A stretch of 52,424 nt of DNA from Egaibacter sp046050465 (GCA_046050465.1 JBJOPS010000016.1:1-52424), one strand, 5' to 3'. Positions 7,975 through 19,247 are shown, counted from the stretch's first letter. Numbers and translations are program-made. The notes: generated by a model from the sequence alone, not told the origin.

Positions 7975-9708
7975 ATGAATTTAAGCAAACGTGAATTTTT
8001 TCAGGTGCTGGGTGCCGGCACCATGGCGGGCATGGGTCTCGGAACCTACGCCGACGCTGATGCAGCAACCGCCGCGAATGGTCTTTATGACATTCCGAAG
8101 TTTGGCAACGTGTCGTTTCTGCACATGACGGATTGTCATGCGCAACTCAAACCGATCCATTTCCGCGAGCCCAGCATCAACATTGGCCTGGGGTCCATGA
8201 AGGGTAACTTGCCCCATCTGGTGGGAGAGCATTTGCTCAAAGTGGCGAAAGTCCGCCCTGGCACCGCCGAAGCTCACGCTTTGAGTTATCTGGATTATGA
8301 GAAAGCTGCCAGACGCTACGGCAAGGTTGGTGGTTTCGCGCACCTGGCTACTCTGGTGAAACGCATGAAGGGCAGTCGTCCCGGTGCCTTGCTTCTGGAT
8401 GGCGGTGATACCTGGCAGGGTTCCGGTACCTCGTTGTGGACCAATGGCCAGGATATGGTGGACGCCTGCAAACTTCTGGGTGTGGATGTGATGACGGGCC
8501 ACTGGGAATTCACACTGGGTATGGACCGTGTGAAGGAAATTATCGAGAAAGACTTTGCCGGCAAGGTCGATTTTGTGGCGCAAAACGTCAAAACCAACGA
8601 CTTTGGTGACCCGGTGTTCAAGCCTTATGTCATTCGTGAAATCAATGGTGTGCCCTGCGCCATCATCGGGCAAGCCTTCCCCTACACACCCATTGCGAAC
8701 CCGCGCTACATGGTTGCCGACTGGGCCTTTGGTATTCAGGACGAGAACATGCAGGTGATGGTGAATGAGGTGCGTGGCAAAGGCGCACAAGTGGTGGTGG
8801 TTCTCAGCCACAACGGTATGGACGTAGACCTCAAGATGGCCAGCCGCGTCAGCGGTATCGACGCCATCATGGGCGGGCACACGCACGATGGCATGCCCGT
8901 GGCGACACTGGTAGCCAACAAGGGTGGTAAAACCATCGTGACCAATGCCGGCTCCAACAGCAAGTTTCTGGGCGTGCTGGACTTTGATGTCAAAGACAAA
9001 AGGGTTGCTGATTTTCGCTACAAGCTGCTGCCCATATTTGCCAACATGCTGCCGGCTGATCGCGAGATGGACGCACTTATTACCAAAATTCGTGCTCCCT
9101 ATGAGACAAAACTGGCTGAAAAACTCGCTATTACGGAAGGCACTTTGTACCGTCGGGGTAACTTCAACGGCACCGGCGACCAGTTGCTTGTGGATGCCCT
9201 CATGGACGTACAAGGCGCTGAAATTGCGTTCTCACCCGGTTTCCGTTGGGGCACCACACTGTTGCCTGGCCAGGCTATCACACGCGAATGGCTGATGGAC
9301 ATGACGGCTACCACCTACTCCTATGCGACCGTAACTGAAATGACGGGTGAAACCCTGAAAACCATTCTGGAAGATGTGTGCGACAACCTTTTCAATCCGG
9401 ACCCCTATTACCAGCAAGGGGGTGACATGGTTCGTGTGGGTGGTTTGCAATACAGCTGCAATCCGACTGAATCAATCGGCAAACGTATTGTGGACATGCG
9501 TTTGCGCGGGCAGCCAATTGAGGCCTCCAAGAAATACAAGGTTGCTGGCTGGGCCCCTGTGGCAGAGGAAGCCAGGAGCGCCGGAAATATGATGATGTGG
9601 GATGTTGTCGAGACTTGGCTCAGAGCAAGCGGTCGCAAGATCAGTCCGCGCCGGCTTAATACGCCGAAGCTTGTTGGTGTTGAGTTGAATCCGGGCTATG
9701 CCGTTTGA
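7975..9708 (+). CDS. soxB: Thiosulfohydrolase SoxB
   Basis: Periplasmic di-manganese hydrolase of the 5'-nucleotidase/metallophosphoesterase family; it releases sulfate from SoxY-cysteine-S-sulfonate. The 577-aa protein shows the metal and active-site motifs in order: TDCHAQL (D53, H55), LDGGDTWQGSG, TGHWEFTLG, VLSHNG and GGHTHDGMP. The C-terminal domain carries substrate-loop segments (TYSYATVTEMTG). The Tat signal is degenerate: KR in place of RR (LSKREFFQVLGAG). The ribosome site is weak, and the gene lies behind a terminator, so its expression may differ from soxCDYZAX. Confidence 0.96.
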   Translation: MNLSKREFFQVLGAGTMAGMGLGTYADADAATAANGLYDIPKFGNVSFLHMTDCHAQLKPIHFREPSINIGLGSMKGNLPHLVGEHLLKVAKVRPGTAEAHALSYLDYEKAARRYGKVGGFAHLATLVKRMKGSRPGALLLDGGDTWQGSGTSLWTNGQDMVDACKLLGVDVMTGHWEFTLGMDRVKEIIEKDFAGKVDFVAQNVKTNDFGDPVFKPYVIREINGVPCAIIGQAFPYTPIANPRYMVADWAFGIQDENMQVMVNEVRGKGAQVVVVLSHNGMDVDLKMASRVSGIDAIMGGHTHDGMPVATLVANKGGKTIVTNAGSNSKFLGVLDFDVKDKRVADFRYKLLPIFANMLPADREMDALITKIRAPYETKLAEKLAITEGTLYRRGNFNGTGDQLLVDALMDVQGAEIAFSPGFRWGTTLLPGQAITREWLMDMTATTYSYATVTEMTGETLKTILEDVCDNLFNPDPYYQQGGDMVRVGGLQYSCNPTESIGKRIVDMRLRGQPIEASKKYKVAGWAPVAEEARSAGNMMMWDVVETWLRASGRKISPRRLNTPKLVGVELNPGYAV

Positions 9709-9769
9709 GTCGATAGTGGGTTGCACGCTGATGGCCGATCCCGTTTCGTGCTCGACGCCGTAGTTATTC

Positions 9770-10666
9770 TCAATCTGCAGATGTGGCCGATCCCGGTTTT
9801 TGCTGGCGAAACTGCCAGACCAGATGAGTCGCCAGTGCAAAGAACACCACGCCGCCACCGATCAGGGTTCGGGCACCGGGGATTTCATCGTGCACCAGCC
9901 AGACCCAGATTGGGCCCAGCACCGGCTCGGCAACTCCGATCAGCGCTGCCAGGGCTGACGGAAGCAGTGGCGCGCCCGTTGCAAAAAAAGCCATGCCCAG
10001 CCCCAGGTTCAGTGCGCCAAACAGAAACAACAAAAATGCATCGGTGCCATTGACGTGAAAGCCACTGGCCAGGGTTGATGCGATAACTGCCCCGGTGAAC
10101 GTGCCCAGGCAGACTGCCGGCATCATCTGGACGTTGGCATGCCGGCGGGTAATGACTGTCGCCGCCGCAAACGCAATGGCGATGAGCAGGGCCAGCCCGT
10201 CACCCACGGGTGACACCTGGCCGCCGATGGAGCCAGACACCATGATGCCCACGCCGACAATCACCGCGGCAATGGCCAGCCAGGTCGTGCCGGCCACCTG
10301 TTCGCGAAACAGTGCAAACGCCATGAGCGCAGCGAACAGCGGCACGCCGGCCTGCATCAGCAAAATATTGGCAACGGTTGTGTAGGAAAGTGCCACCACA
10401 AACGAGGTGGACGCCGTGGTGACACACAATGCAACAGCGCAGCCTGCAATCCCCATGGAGCGAAACAGCTGCCAGGTGCCGCGCAGGCCGTCGCGCCAGA
10501 GCATGAAGCCGAGCAGAAATGTTGCTGCAAAAAAGGATCGCCAGAAGACAATGACCCAGCTGTCGGTGATGCTCAAAAATCGGGCAATGGTGCCGCCCAG
10601 GCTCCAGACCGCAGCCGAACAGAAAACCAGCAAGATGCCGCGCGGCACAGGGTGAGATGGTCGCAT
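9770..10666 (-). CDS. EamA/DMT-family transporter
   Basis: 298-aa inner-membrane protein with about ten hydrophobic helices in two EamA repeats, the drug/metabolite transporter fold. The start at 10666 (MRPSHPVPRG, VFCSAAVWSLGG) is 9 bp after the thioesterase stop, so it is the last gene of a dgoK-dgoA-thioesterase-transporter run. The substrate cannot be read from sequence; a sugar acid or related metabolite is a guess from the dgo neighbours. The gene converges on soxB, separated by 61 bp. That junction contains a 12-bp direct repeat TGGCCGATCCCG at 9732 and 9784. Confidence 0.85.
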   Translation of the reverse strand: MRPSHPVPRGILLVFCSAAVWSLGGTIARFLSITDSWVIVFWRSFFAATFLLGFMLWRDGLRGTWQLFRSMGIAGCAVALCVTTASTSFVVALSYTTVANILLMQAGVPLFAALMAFALFREQVAGTTWLAIAAVIVGVGIMVSGSIGGQVSPVGDGLALLIAIAFAAATVITRRHANVQMMPAVCLGTFTGAVIASTLASGFHVNGTDAFLLFLFGALNLGLGMAFFATGAPLLPSALAALIGVAEPVLGPIWVWLVHDEIPGARTLIGGGVVFFALATHLVWQFRQQKPGSATSAD

Positions 10667-10675
10667 GCTTGCGGC

Positions 10676-11218
10676 TTATCGGGTTGGCAGTTCAAACACC
10701 AAACAAGTCGTGGTGGCATGAGCATACAGTGTCCCATCTGGGCCGATTAGCCGTGCTTCGGCCGTGGCGAGTTGTCGCCCACAATGAATGACCATGCCTT
10801 CAGCCCGTACGCGTTGTACTTTGGGCATGATGGCCTTGACCAGATTCACGCTCAACTCGGCTGTGGTGTAGCCGCGCCCCGGCGGCATCATGGTGTGCAC
10901 TGCACAGCCCAGCGCAGAATCGAGCAGGGTTGCAAACCAGCCACCGTGCACGGAACCCATTGGGTTGAGATGTTGGGTGCCCGGTGTGCCCTGGAAAACA
11001 GTGCGGCCCCGTTCGGCCTCCATAAGCAGGAAATCCAGTGTCTTGGCAATGGGTGGATAGGGAATTTCTCCACGCAGCATGGCCTGCATCATCTCCAGAC
11101 CAGTCTTGCCGGCAATCTGGTCTGGCAGTGAGATGCCAGGACCGGGGCCTGCGTCTATCAGGTCGCGTATGTGCTTTTCCTGCTCTATCCAGGTTTCCAG
11201 TTGATTGATTGTGTTCAT
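10676..11218 (-). CDS. PaaI-type hotdog thioesterase
   Basis: 180-aa hotdog-fold protein. The signature NPMGSVHGGWFATLLDSALG, with the catalytic-region HGG and Asp, is typical of PaaI/YdiI acyl-CoA thioesterases, as are the central ELSVNLVKA strand and the closing ATAEARLIGPDGTLYAHATTTCLVF. These enzymes hydrolyse acyl- or aryl-CoA esters; the substrate here is unknown. The ATG at 11218 is 5 nt past the dgoA stop. A TTG at 11227 overlapping that stop could also start it. The link to the dgo genes appears positional, not mechanistic. Confidence 0.83.
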   Translation of the reverse strand: MNTINQLETWIEQEKHIRDLIDAGPGPGISLPDQIAGKTGLEMMQAMLRGEIPYPPIAKTLDFLLMEAERGRTVFQGTPGTQHLNPMGSVHGGWFATLLDSALGCAVHTMMPPGRGYTTAELSVNLVKAIMPKVQRVRAEGMVIHCGRQLATAEARLIGPDGTLYAHATTTCLVFELPTR

Positions 11219-11223
11219 GTGAT

Positions 11224-11862
11224 TCAAACCAGTGCCGTGCCATGAAACAGGCTAACAAATGCGTTGGCGTCTTCCCGCACGCAGGATGCGCCTTTACCGG
11301 GCTTGTAAATCGCTGAGCCGATACCAAAGCCATCGGCACCTGCTGCAAGCCATTTGGTCATATTACCGGGTGTGATACCGCCCACCGGCAGCATCAGCGT
11401 GCCTGCAGGTAGCACTGCCTTCATGGCTTTGAGCGTCACCGGGGACGCGATTTCTGCCGGAAACAGTTTGAGTCCATGAGCACCGGCTGCGAGGGCGCCA
11501 AAGGCTTCAGTGGGGGTGGCGATGCCGGGCAGGCAGATCAGGCCAAGCCGCACCGCCTCTTTCACCACATGAGAATTGAAATTGGGCGAAACGATCAGTT
11601 GCCCACCAGCGGCGTGTACATCGCGAACCTGCTCTGTGGTGAGAACCGTTCCGGCGCCGACCAGCGCAGTCGGATGGTTTTTAACCAGCAGGGCAATACT
11701 GGCCAGCGGTTGTGGCGAGTTGAGTGGCACTTCCAGCAGGCCAAAACCTGCGCCCGTTAACACTGCGCCAATGGCGGGGGCTTCAGCTGGCGCCAGGCCC
11801 CGCAGAATGGCTATCAGGGGCAGTTTGGCAAATGCGGCGGCGAATTTGTCAGCAGGAGTCAT
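11224..11862 (-). CDS. dgoA: 2-dehydro-3-deoxy-6-phosphogalactonate aldolase
   Basis: Class I aldolase cleaving 2-dehydro-3-deoxy-6-phosphogalactonate to pyruvate and glyceraldehyde-3-phosphate, the last step of the De Ley-Doudoroff galactose/galactonate route. It has 212 aa, full length for the KDPG/KDPGal family. Visible motifs are LIAILRG, the base Glu in LLEVPLNSP (E44), GAGTVLT, SPNFN, and the Schiff-base lysine in GLKLFPAE (K132). LNSP after EVP fits DgoA better than KDPG aldolase Eda, which has TxR. It lies 13 bp after dgoK on the same strand. Confidence 0.9.
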   Translation of the reverse strand: MTPADKFAAAFAKLPLIAILRGLAPAEAPAIGAVLTGAGFGLLEVPLNSPQPLASIALLVKNHPTALVGAGTVLTTEQVRDVHAAGGQLIVSPNFNSHVVKEAVRLGLICLPGIATPTEAFGALAAGAHGLKLFPAEIASPVTLKAMKAVLPAGTLMLPVGGITPGNMTKWLAAGADGFGIGSAIYKPGKGASCVREDANAFVSLFHGTALV

Positions 11863-11875
11863 CGTCTTTTATATA

Positions 11876-12829
11876 TCAAACAGGAGCAGTTGACTGGGCC
11901 AGTGATCTGGACAGCGTGAACAAGCCGGCCCAGGTGGCCTCAGCGCCAAACAGGCGGGACTGCACGCCATGCAAAGCCAGAACCTGTGCGTAGCGCTGGG
12001 TGAGGGCAGGCGCGCCGATCAGGTTCACGCTGGAGCCCTTGACCAGCCTTTGCGCACCAACCTCTTCACCAATGATCAAGCCTGACAGATAGCTGGCCAG
12101 CGCGGACGCGCTCATGCGGGAGAACAGCGACAGCGTGCGCGCGCTGAATGCGTTGTGAAGCAGCCCTGCGCCTTCGCGAGACTGGTTCACACCCTGAATA
12201 AACGCGGCTTCATCAAAGGGTGCGTCCGGGTCAACCGTTTTGGCCAGAATGGACTGACGGCTCAGCAGTGCATAAAACTCACCCGTCATGAAGGTGCGAA
12301 AACCCGTTACACGACCTTTAGATACCTGAGCCCATTTGTTGTGCGTGCCAGGCAGCACGAATACGCCGTCGTGTAGACCTGACAACTGCATCACGCCCAG
12401 AATTTGTACCTCTTCGCCGCGCATTACATCAGGAATTGTGGCCAGCCCGGCGACGGCAGATGGGTGCTCACAACTCAGGCCCGGCACGATAGCGATGCGG
12501 GCATTCGGCAGCCCCTGGGGCGCATCGGTAATCCAGGTCAACCGTGCTGCAACTTTATCAAACCCGGCGGGGCAGGGGCAGTAGGGCGTTTCAACCCAGC
12601 CTTGTTTGCTGCCTGCCATGCCGGATATTAGGCAAAAAGAGCCGCCAGCCCTTACCCAATCTCCAAAGTTTGCTTCAAAAACAGTAGCAAATTCGCCCGG
12701 TGCCACCGTTTGAATGCCACGTGGCAGAGACTTTTCTTCGAGCACGTGGCCTTGGGCATCCAGCCGCGCAGCGCGTAACGAGGAAGTGCCCCAATCAACG
12801 GCAAGCAGGGTGGAAGGTGGTTGGCTCAT
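11876..12829 (-). CDS. dgoK: 2-dehydro-3-deoxygalactonokinase
   Basis: ATP-dependent kinase phosphorylating 2-dehydro-3-deoxygalactonate at C6, supplying the DgoA substrate. The 317-aa protein is of normal DgoK length. The N-terminal ATPase-fold phosphate loop is DWGTSSLRAARLD, and the family segments ISGMAGSKQGW, PGLSC, VFVLPGTHNKWA and FMTGEFYALLS follow. It is first in the dgoK-dgoA-thioesterase-transporter run. No galactonate dehydratase (dgoD) or sugar regulator is nearby. Upstream by 22 bp is the decayed SDR gene. Confidence 0.93.
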   Translation of the reverse strand: MSQPPSTLLAVDWGTSSLRAARLDAQGHVLEEKSLPRGIQTVAPGEFATVFEANFGDWVRAGGSFCLISGMAGSKQGWVETPYCPCPAGFDKVAARLTWITDAPQGLPNARIAIVPGLSCEHPSAVAGLATIPDVMRGEEVQILGVMQLSGLHDGVFVLPGTHNKWAQVSKGRVTGFRTFMTGEFYALLSRQSILAKTVDPDAPFDEAAFIQGVNQSREGAGLLHNAFSARTLSLFSRMSASALASYLSGLIIGEEVGAQRLVKGSSVNLIGAPALTQRYAQVLALHGVQSRLFGAEATWAGLFTLSRSLAQSTAPV

Positions 12830-13068
12830 GCGCTGATCGTACCAGTGCTGTCATACCGTCAACATGCTGCCAGAGAGCAGAACGTGTATCCCCGGTGGGC
12901 CGGTTTTGACAGCGTGAATCAGGGCCTTGCTTACCTGGCCGGCATCAATGGCTTTGTAGTTGGCGGGGATCAACGGGTTGAAAGCAGGCATCGCCGCCAA
13001 CCCCAGTTTTTCGCCCAGGTTGCACAGCGGCGGGCCGACGGCCCACGCTGTGAACGGTTGCGTAATGT

Positions 13069-14805
<1,737 letters not shown>

Positions 14806-15140
14806 GGATTGAGGCGCCCATCCAGGGCGCTTGGGATATCGGCCTGTCCCAGTGTCAAGACGCTGGGCCAGTGAAAGGCAGATAGATTCAAAAACGGGGC
14901 AAGCACGAAAGTTTATGCCCCAGCAAGTTGCTGCTATCGCGGGCAACTGGAGCGCCACGATGTTCGGGATTATCGCATGGTTGGCCTTTTTGACTGAAAA
15001 GTGGCAATGGAAGTTGAACTCCGCTAACTCGCAACAAGATGTTACCGCCATGTCCTTGTCGACCGGTAACAGTGAGAATCAGAAAAGTTGGAGCCCGATG
15101 CCGGACATCGGAGCCGTGCTTGATGCAAGGAACTTGGTCA
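14806..15140. other. 335-bp divergent spacer between rhlE and the DUF1631 gene; hairpin in the rhlE leader
   Basis: Outward-facing promoters for both genes are expected here. On the rhlE side, 14814-14830 forms a perfect hairpin GCGCCC-5 nt-GGGCGC, 8 nt from the start codon, in the place where a ribosome site should be. Further out, CCCAG/CTGGG arms (14848-14870 area) could form a second weak hairpin. I see no tRNA, no repeat copy and no convincing -35/-10 pair. Open frames in the spacer are extensions of the flanking genes. Confidence 0.5.
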
Positions 15141-17438
15141 ATGAAGAAATTTCTGTTGCGGCGAATAGGCGTTGCGAGCAATGAAACGATTGCACGCCCG
15201 TCATTGGCCGATTGCATGGAAATTGTCCTCACTCAAGCAGATGCGTTGATTGGAGATGTGCTGGAAGGGTTGACCGTCTCCATCACCCGATCGGGCACCA
15301 GCCGCTCTGCGCATGACATGAGTCCGGGGTGCAAATTGGCCATACAGCAACTCAATGCCGACGCCGGGGCTGTTCGAAACACCTTTGAGGCAGAGTTACG
15401 GCAGGCGGTTTTTCATGGCGGGTCGCAGGATTCGGTAGAGCCGACGTTGGTGCGTTTTGCGGACATTCAACTTTTGGACACACGTGAAATCGATGAAAGC
15501 ATCGAATTTGCGCTCGCGCAACAAGAGGTATTCCTGGCTGTGGACGATGTATTGCCTCCTTTTTCTGCTCTCGTCAGCGGGCTACTGGGGTGGATCACTG
15601 TTCAGGCGCACCTGAATCCACTGAAACCCGATGTGTTTGTCCGAGCCTTGCATCGGAGCCTGATGCTGCATGTTCCTGATGACGCCGTGCGGTCCGTGTT
15701 ACTGACGCCGGCAGCCGGGTTGCTGGGAGTCAGTCTGCGGCAGCTTTACAGGGAAGCGTCGGACTGGCTGCGGTCTCAGGGCGTCGAGCCAGCCGATCCG
15801 CTGGGGGCTCGGCCTGCAGGCGACAGCGCGGGTTTAAGAGTCAAGCCGGTGGAAAACACCGTGACACGGACTCTGTTGACGCTTGACAAGTTGCGCCGAC
15901 TTCTCTCTGGTGAACTGGAAATGGGCCCTAGCAACGCGAATATGAAGGACTTCATGCATACCGTCCCGGCGTCGTTCGTGGCATTGCAGGACCTCAAGCT
16001 GATCGAGCCGATGATGAAGCGTCTGGCCCAACGTTCAGCGCAAACGGCGTCCAAAGAAACAGGTGTGTCGCCACGCAAGGCCACTCCTGCACAAGGTGTC
16101 GGTGAACATACCCAGAGCAAACAGCTGGGTATCCAACTAGGTAAAGAGGTGGTTCGCATGATGCTAGACCATCTCATGCTGGACCAGCGGCTGCTGCCCA
16201 AGGTCCGCAAACAGCTTAGACTGGTGGAGCCTGTGTTGATGCGACTCTCCAAATCAGACCCTCGTTTTTTTTCAGAACGCCAGCACCCTGCACGTCAATT
16301 TCTGGAGCGGATGACTCATCGCAGCCTGGGTTATTTAACCGAGAGTGATGAGGGGTTCGTCAAATTTTTGAAATCGGTATCGGACGCAGTCGAAATGCTG
16401 ACCAAAGGGACGGGGGATGCAGCGTCTTTTTCCCAAGTGTTGCAGGAGCTTGATGAGAGTTGGGCCAATGATGAGATGGTTCAACGTCATCGTCAGGAAG
16501 CGGCCGCTCGGGCATTACTCCATGCCGAGCAGAGAAACCTGCTGGCGCAACGTCATGCAGGTGAATTCAAGGCACGATTTTTCGATCAGACGTTACCCGA
16601 CTTTGTGACTGAATTTTTGTTTGGCCCTTGGTCACAGGTGGTGGCTGAATCACAGCTCGGATGTGTAAACGCAACGACTGATTCACAAGGGTATTTGACC
16701 CTGGTTGATGATCTGGTCTGGAGCGTGAGGTACCGGTTGACCCGACGCAACCCGGCACGGCTTGTTCGCTTGGTGCCACAACTACTTGGTCAAATCCGCC
16801 AGGGTCTTCAGCTGATTGATTTCCCGCAGGAGCGTGTTTCGGCATTTTTTGATGAATTGATTACCCTGCACGAGACTGCCTTTGAGAGTCATCGAACTGC
16901 AGTTGCTGCAGATCACGGTGAATCGCAGGAAGTTGACCTGGATATCGAGTTTGCCCCCATCCCGAAAAATGTAGTGGATCAGGTGGAAGGGGATGAGGGG
17001 GCTGTTTCATGTCTTCCAGAATCGGCAGCGTTTTGGGTAGCAGACGATGAGTCGGGAGGGGCAGACTACCAGGGGGCCGAGGCGGCGACAGCCATGGATT
17101 TTTCTGAAAAACCGAAAAACCAGGTGTTGGGAGCGGTCAATACCTGGCCGCTTGCAGCATTAGGGCTTGGATCCTGGGTTGAGTTGCTGCTAAATGATAC
17201 GTGGGTGCGGGCCCGGTTGACTTGGTGCAGTCCGCATCGCACTTTGTTTATGTTCATATCTGGTGCGGGGCTGGCGCATTCCATGTCGCGTCGAACGATG
17301 GAAAGACTGGGCGCACAGAACAGGATCCGCGTGGTATCCCGAGGAGACCTCATTGACAATGCGCTAGACGCTGTTGCCCAGACGGCATTGCAAAACGAAC
17401 TGGGTGTAGCCCACCAGACACGGCAGCCGGAAAAATAG
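15141..17438 (+). CDS. DUF1631 family protein
   Basis: Large 765-aa cytosolic protein of unknown function. It looks like the DUF1631 proteins of Betaproteobacteria: a mostly helical body with repeated amphipathic segments (for example LDHLMLDQRLLPKVRKQL and FLERMTHRSLGYL). An acidic linker follows (about residues 610-670). The C-terminal beta domain, GSWVELLLNDTWVRARLTW then TLFMFISGAG, recalls PilZ-type barrels. The ATG at 15141 follows AAGGA by 9 nt; the frame is open to 15039, so a longer start is possible. Some family members are linked to c-di-GMP or surface functions; nothing in the sequence proves that here. Confidence 0.75.
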   Translation: MKKFLLRRIGVASNETIARPSLADCMEIVLTQADALIGDVLEGLTVSITRSGTSRSAHDMSPGCKLAIQQLNADAGAVRNTFEAELRQAVFHGGSQDSVEPTLVRFADIQLLDTREIDESIEFALAQQEVFLAVDDVLPPFSALVSGLLGWITVQAHLNPLKPDVFVRALHRSLMLHVPDDAVRSVLLTPAAGLLGVSLRQLYREASDWLRSQGVEPADPLGARPAGDSAGLRVKPVENTVTRTLLTLDKLRRLLSGELEMGPSNANMKDFMHTVPASFVALQDLKLIEPMMKRLAQRSAQTASKETGVSPRKATPAQGVGEHTQSKQLGIQLGKEVVRMMLDHLMLDQRLLPKVRKQLRLVEPVLMRLSKSDPRFFSERQHPARQFLERMTHRSLGYLTESDEGFVKFLKSVSDAVEMLTKGTGDAASFSQVLQELDESWANDEMVQRHRQEAAARALLHAEQRNLLAQRHAGEFKARFFDQTLPDFVTEFLFGPWSQVVAESQLGCVNATTDSQGYLTLVDDLVWSVRYRLTRRNPARLVRLVPQLLGQIRQGLQLIDFPQERVSAFFDELITLHETAFESHRTAVAADHGESQEVDLDIEFAPIPKNVVDQVEGDEGAVSCLPESAAFWVADDESGGADYQGAEAATAMDFSEKPKNQVLGAVNTWPLAALGLGSWVELLLNDTWVRARLTWCSPHRTLFMFISGAGLAHSMSRRTMERLGAQNRIRVVSRGDLIDNALDAVAQTALQNELGVAHQTRQPEK

Positions 17439-17517
17439 CGTGACAGGTTCCGAGACGGGACAGGATTGCTGGGCACAGCCGATAATGCGAGCTTTACCTC
17501 CTGTTAGAACTTACCCC

Positions 17518-19179
17518 ATGGCTCAATACGTTTTCTCCATGAACCACCTCGGCAAAATTGTTCCGCCGAAGCGATTTATTCTCAAAGACATTTCCCTGAG
17601 TTTCTTTCCGGGGGCAAAAATCGGTGTATTGGGTACCAACGGTTCTGGAAAATCCACGTTGCTCAAGATTATGGCGGGTGTTGATAAAGAGTTTGAGGGC
17701 GAAGCCATCCCAATGGCCGACCTGAATATAGGCTACTTGCCGCAAGAGCCTCAGTTGGACCACGGACAGACAGTGCGTGAGTGTGTGGAAGCGGGTATGG
17801 GTGATGCGTTGAAGGCCAAGGCCCGTCTTGAAGAAATTTATGCTGCTTATGGAGAAGATGGCGCTGATTTTGACAAACTCGCAGAAGAGCAGGCGAAAAT
17901 GGAAGCCATCATTGGCAGTTCGGGCACCGATTCCGAGCATCAGCTTGAGATTGCTGCCGATGCGTTGCGCTTGCCACCATGGGATGCCAGGGTTGGTCTG
18001 CTGTCGGGTGGGGAGAAGCGCCGGGTCGCCTTGTGTCGACTGCTCCTCTCCAAGCCTGACATGCTGTTGCTCGATGAGCCCACCAATCATCTGGATGCCG
18101 AATCGGTGGACTGGCTGGAGCAATTTTTACAGCGCTATCCGGGTACTGTCGTAGCCATTACCCATGACCGCTACTTTCTGGACAATGCGGCCGAGTGGAT
18201 TTTGGAACTAGATCGCGGTGCAGGCATACCCTACAAGGGCAACTATAGCTCTTGGCTAGAGCAAAAACAGGAACGGCTGGTCCAAGAGCAAAAGGGCGAA
18301 GAGTCACGGGCCAAAGCGCTTAAAAAGGAGCTTGAGTGGTCCCGACAGAATCCCAAGGCGCGTCAAGCCAAGAGCAAAGCCCGCCTGGCCCGTTTTGAAG
18401 AGCTGTCAGATTTTGAATACCAGAAGCGAAACGAGACCAACGAAATCTTCATCCCCGTCGCGGATCGACTGGGAAATGAAGTCATCGAGTTTGTCAAGGT
18501 CAGCAAATCCTTTGGTGATCGTTTGCTCATTGATAATCTGAGTTTCAAAATACCAGCGGGTGCCATTGTCGGCATTATTGGCCCCAACGGCGCAGGCAAA
18601 TCCACGTTGTTTCGCATGATTGCGGGCAAGGAAGCTCCCGGCAGCGGGGAAGTCAAAATTGGCGCCACAGTCAAGATGGCATTTGTAGACCAGAATCGGG
18701 ACGACCTGTCGAACGAAAAGACCGTCTGGGAAGACGTGTCAGGTGGGCTTGATATTCTCAATGTTGGCAAGTTCCAGATGGCCAGTCGCGCCTATTGTGG
18801 GCGATTCAATTTTAACGGTGCAGATCAACAAAAACGTGTGGGCACATTGTCAGGTGGTGAACGTGGGCGCCTGCACTTGGCAAAAACCCTTATTGCAGGT
18901 GGCAATGTGTTGATGCTGGATGAGCCGTCCAACGACCTGGATGTGGAAACGCTGCGTGCGTTGGAAGATGCTTTGCTGGAGTTTGCAGGTACGTTGATGG
19001 TGATTAGCCATGATCGATGGTTTCTGGACCGTATTGCCACGCATATTCTCGCCTGTGAAGGGGACAGCCAATGGACCTTCTTCGACGGAAATTATCAAGA
19101 ATACGAGGCCGACAAAAAGAAGCGTTTGGGCGAAGAGGCTGCCAAGCCCAAGCGGATGCGGTTCAAAGCTTTGAAATAG
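17518..19179 (+). CDS. ettA: Energy-dependent translational throttle protein EttA (ABC-F)
   Basis: ABC-F ATPase that binds the ribosomal E site and gates the first peptide bond according to ATP/ADP level. The 553-aa protein has two ATPase domains: Walker A GTNGSGKST (about residues 40-48) with LSGGEKRR, and GPNGAGKST (about 355) with LSGGERGR, plus two Walker B motifs (LLLDEPTNHLD, LMLDEPSNDLD). The linker/arm ends KELEWSRQNPKARQAKSKAR. The start MAQYVFSMNHLGK is the family start at 17518; the open frame runs back to 17440 without support. No membrane domain, as expected for ABC-F. Confidence 0.96.
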   Translation: MAQYVFSMNHLGKIVPPKRFILKDISLSFFPGAKIGVLGTNGSGKSTLLKIMAGVDKEFEGEAIPMADLNIGYLPQEPQLDHGQTVRECVEAGMGDALKAKARLEEIYAAYGEDGADFDKLAEEQAKMEAIIGSSGTDSEHQLEIAADALRLPPWDARVGLLSGGEKRRVALCRLLLSKPDMLLLDEPTNHLDAESVDWLEQFLQRYPGTVVAITHDRYFLDNAAEWILELDRGAGIPYKGNYSSWLEQKQERLVQEQKGEESRAKALKKELEWSRQNPKARQAKSKARLARFEELSDFEYQKRNETNEIFIPVADRLGNEVIEFVKVSKSFGDRLLIDNLSFKIPAGAIVGIIGPNGAGKSTLFRMIAGKEAPGSGEVKIGATVKMAFVDQNRDDLSNEKTVWEDVSGGLDILNVGKFQMASRAYCGRFNFNGADQQKRVGTLSGGERGRLHLAKTLIAGGNVLMLDEPSNDLDVETLRALEDALLEFAGTLMVISHDRWFLDRIATHILACEGDSQWTFFDGNYQEYEADKKKRLGEEAAKPKRMRFKALK

Positions 19180-19247
19180 TAAGCGTCAAGTCCTGATCTT
19201 TTGGCGGAGGAAGGTACCGCCAGACGCACTCAGTGTGAACTGACCGA

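Noticed and set aside
7981..9213. 410-codon minus-strand frame opposite soxB
   Set aside because: Antisense shadow of a well-supported SoxB; His/Val-rich composition and no family motif.
9732..9795. 12-bp direct repeat TGGCCGATCCCG at the soxB end, possible attachment site
   Set aside because: Only 52 bp apart, no integrase or mobile gene near; probably a small local duplication.
19180..19247. GGCGG...CCGCC hairpin between convergent ettA and aapP
   Set aside because: Five base pairs, no T-tract; too weak to call a terminator.
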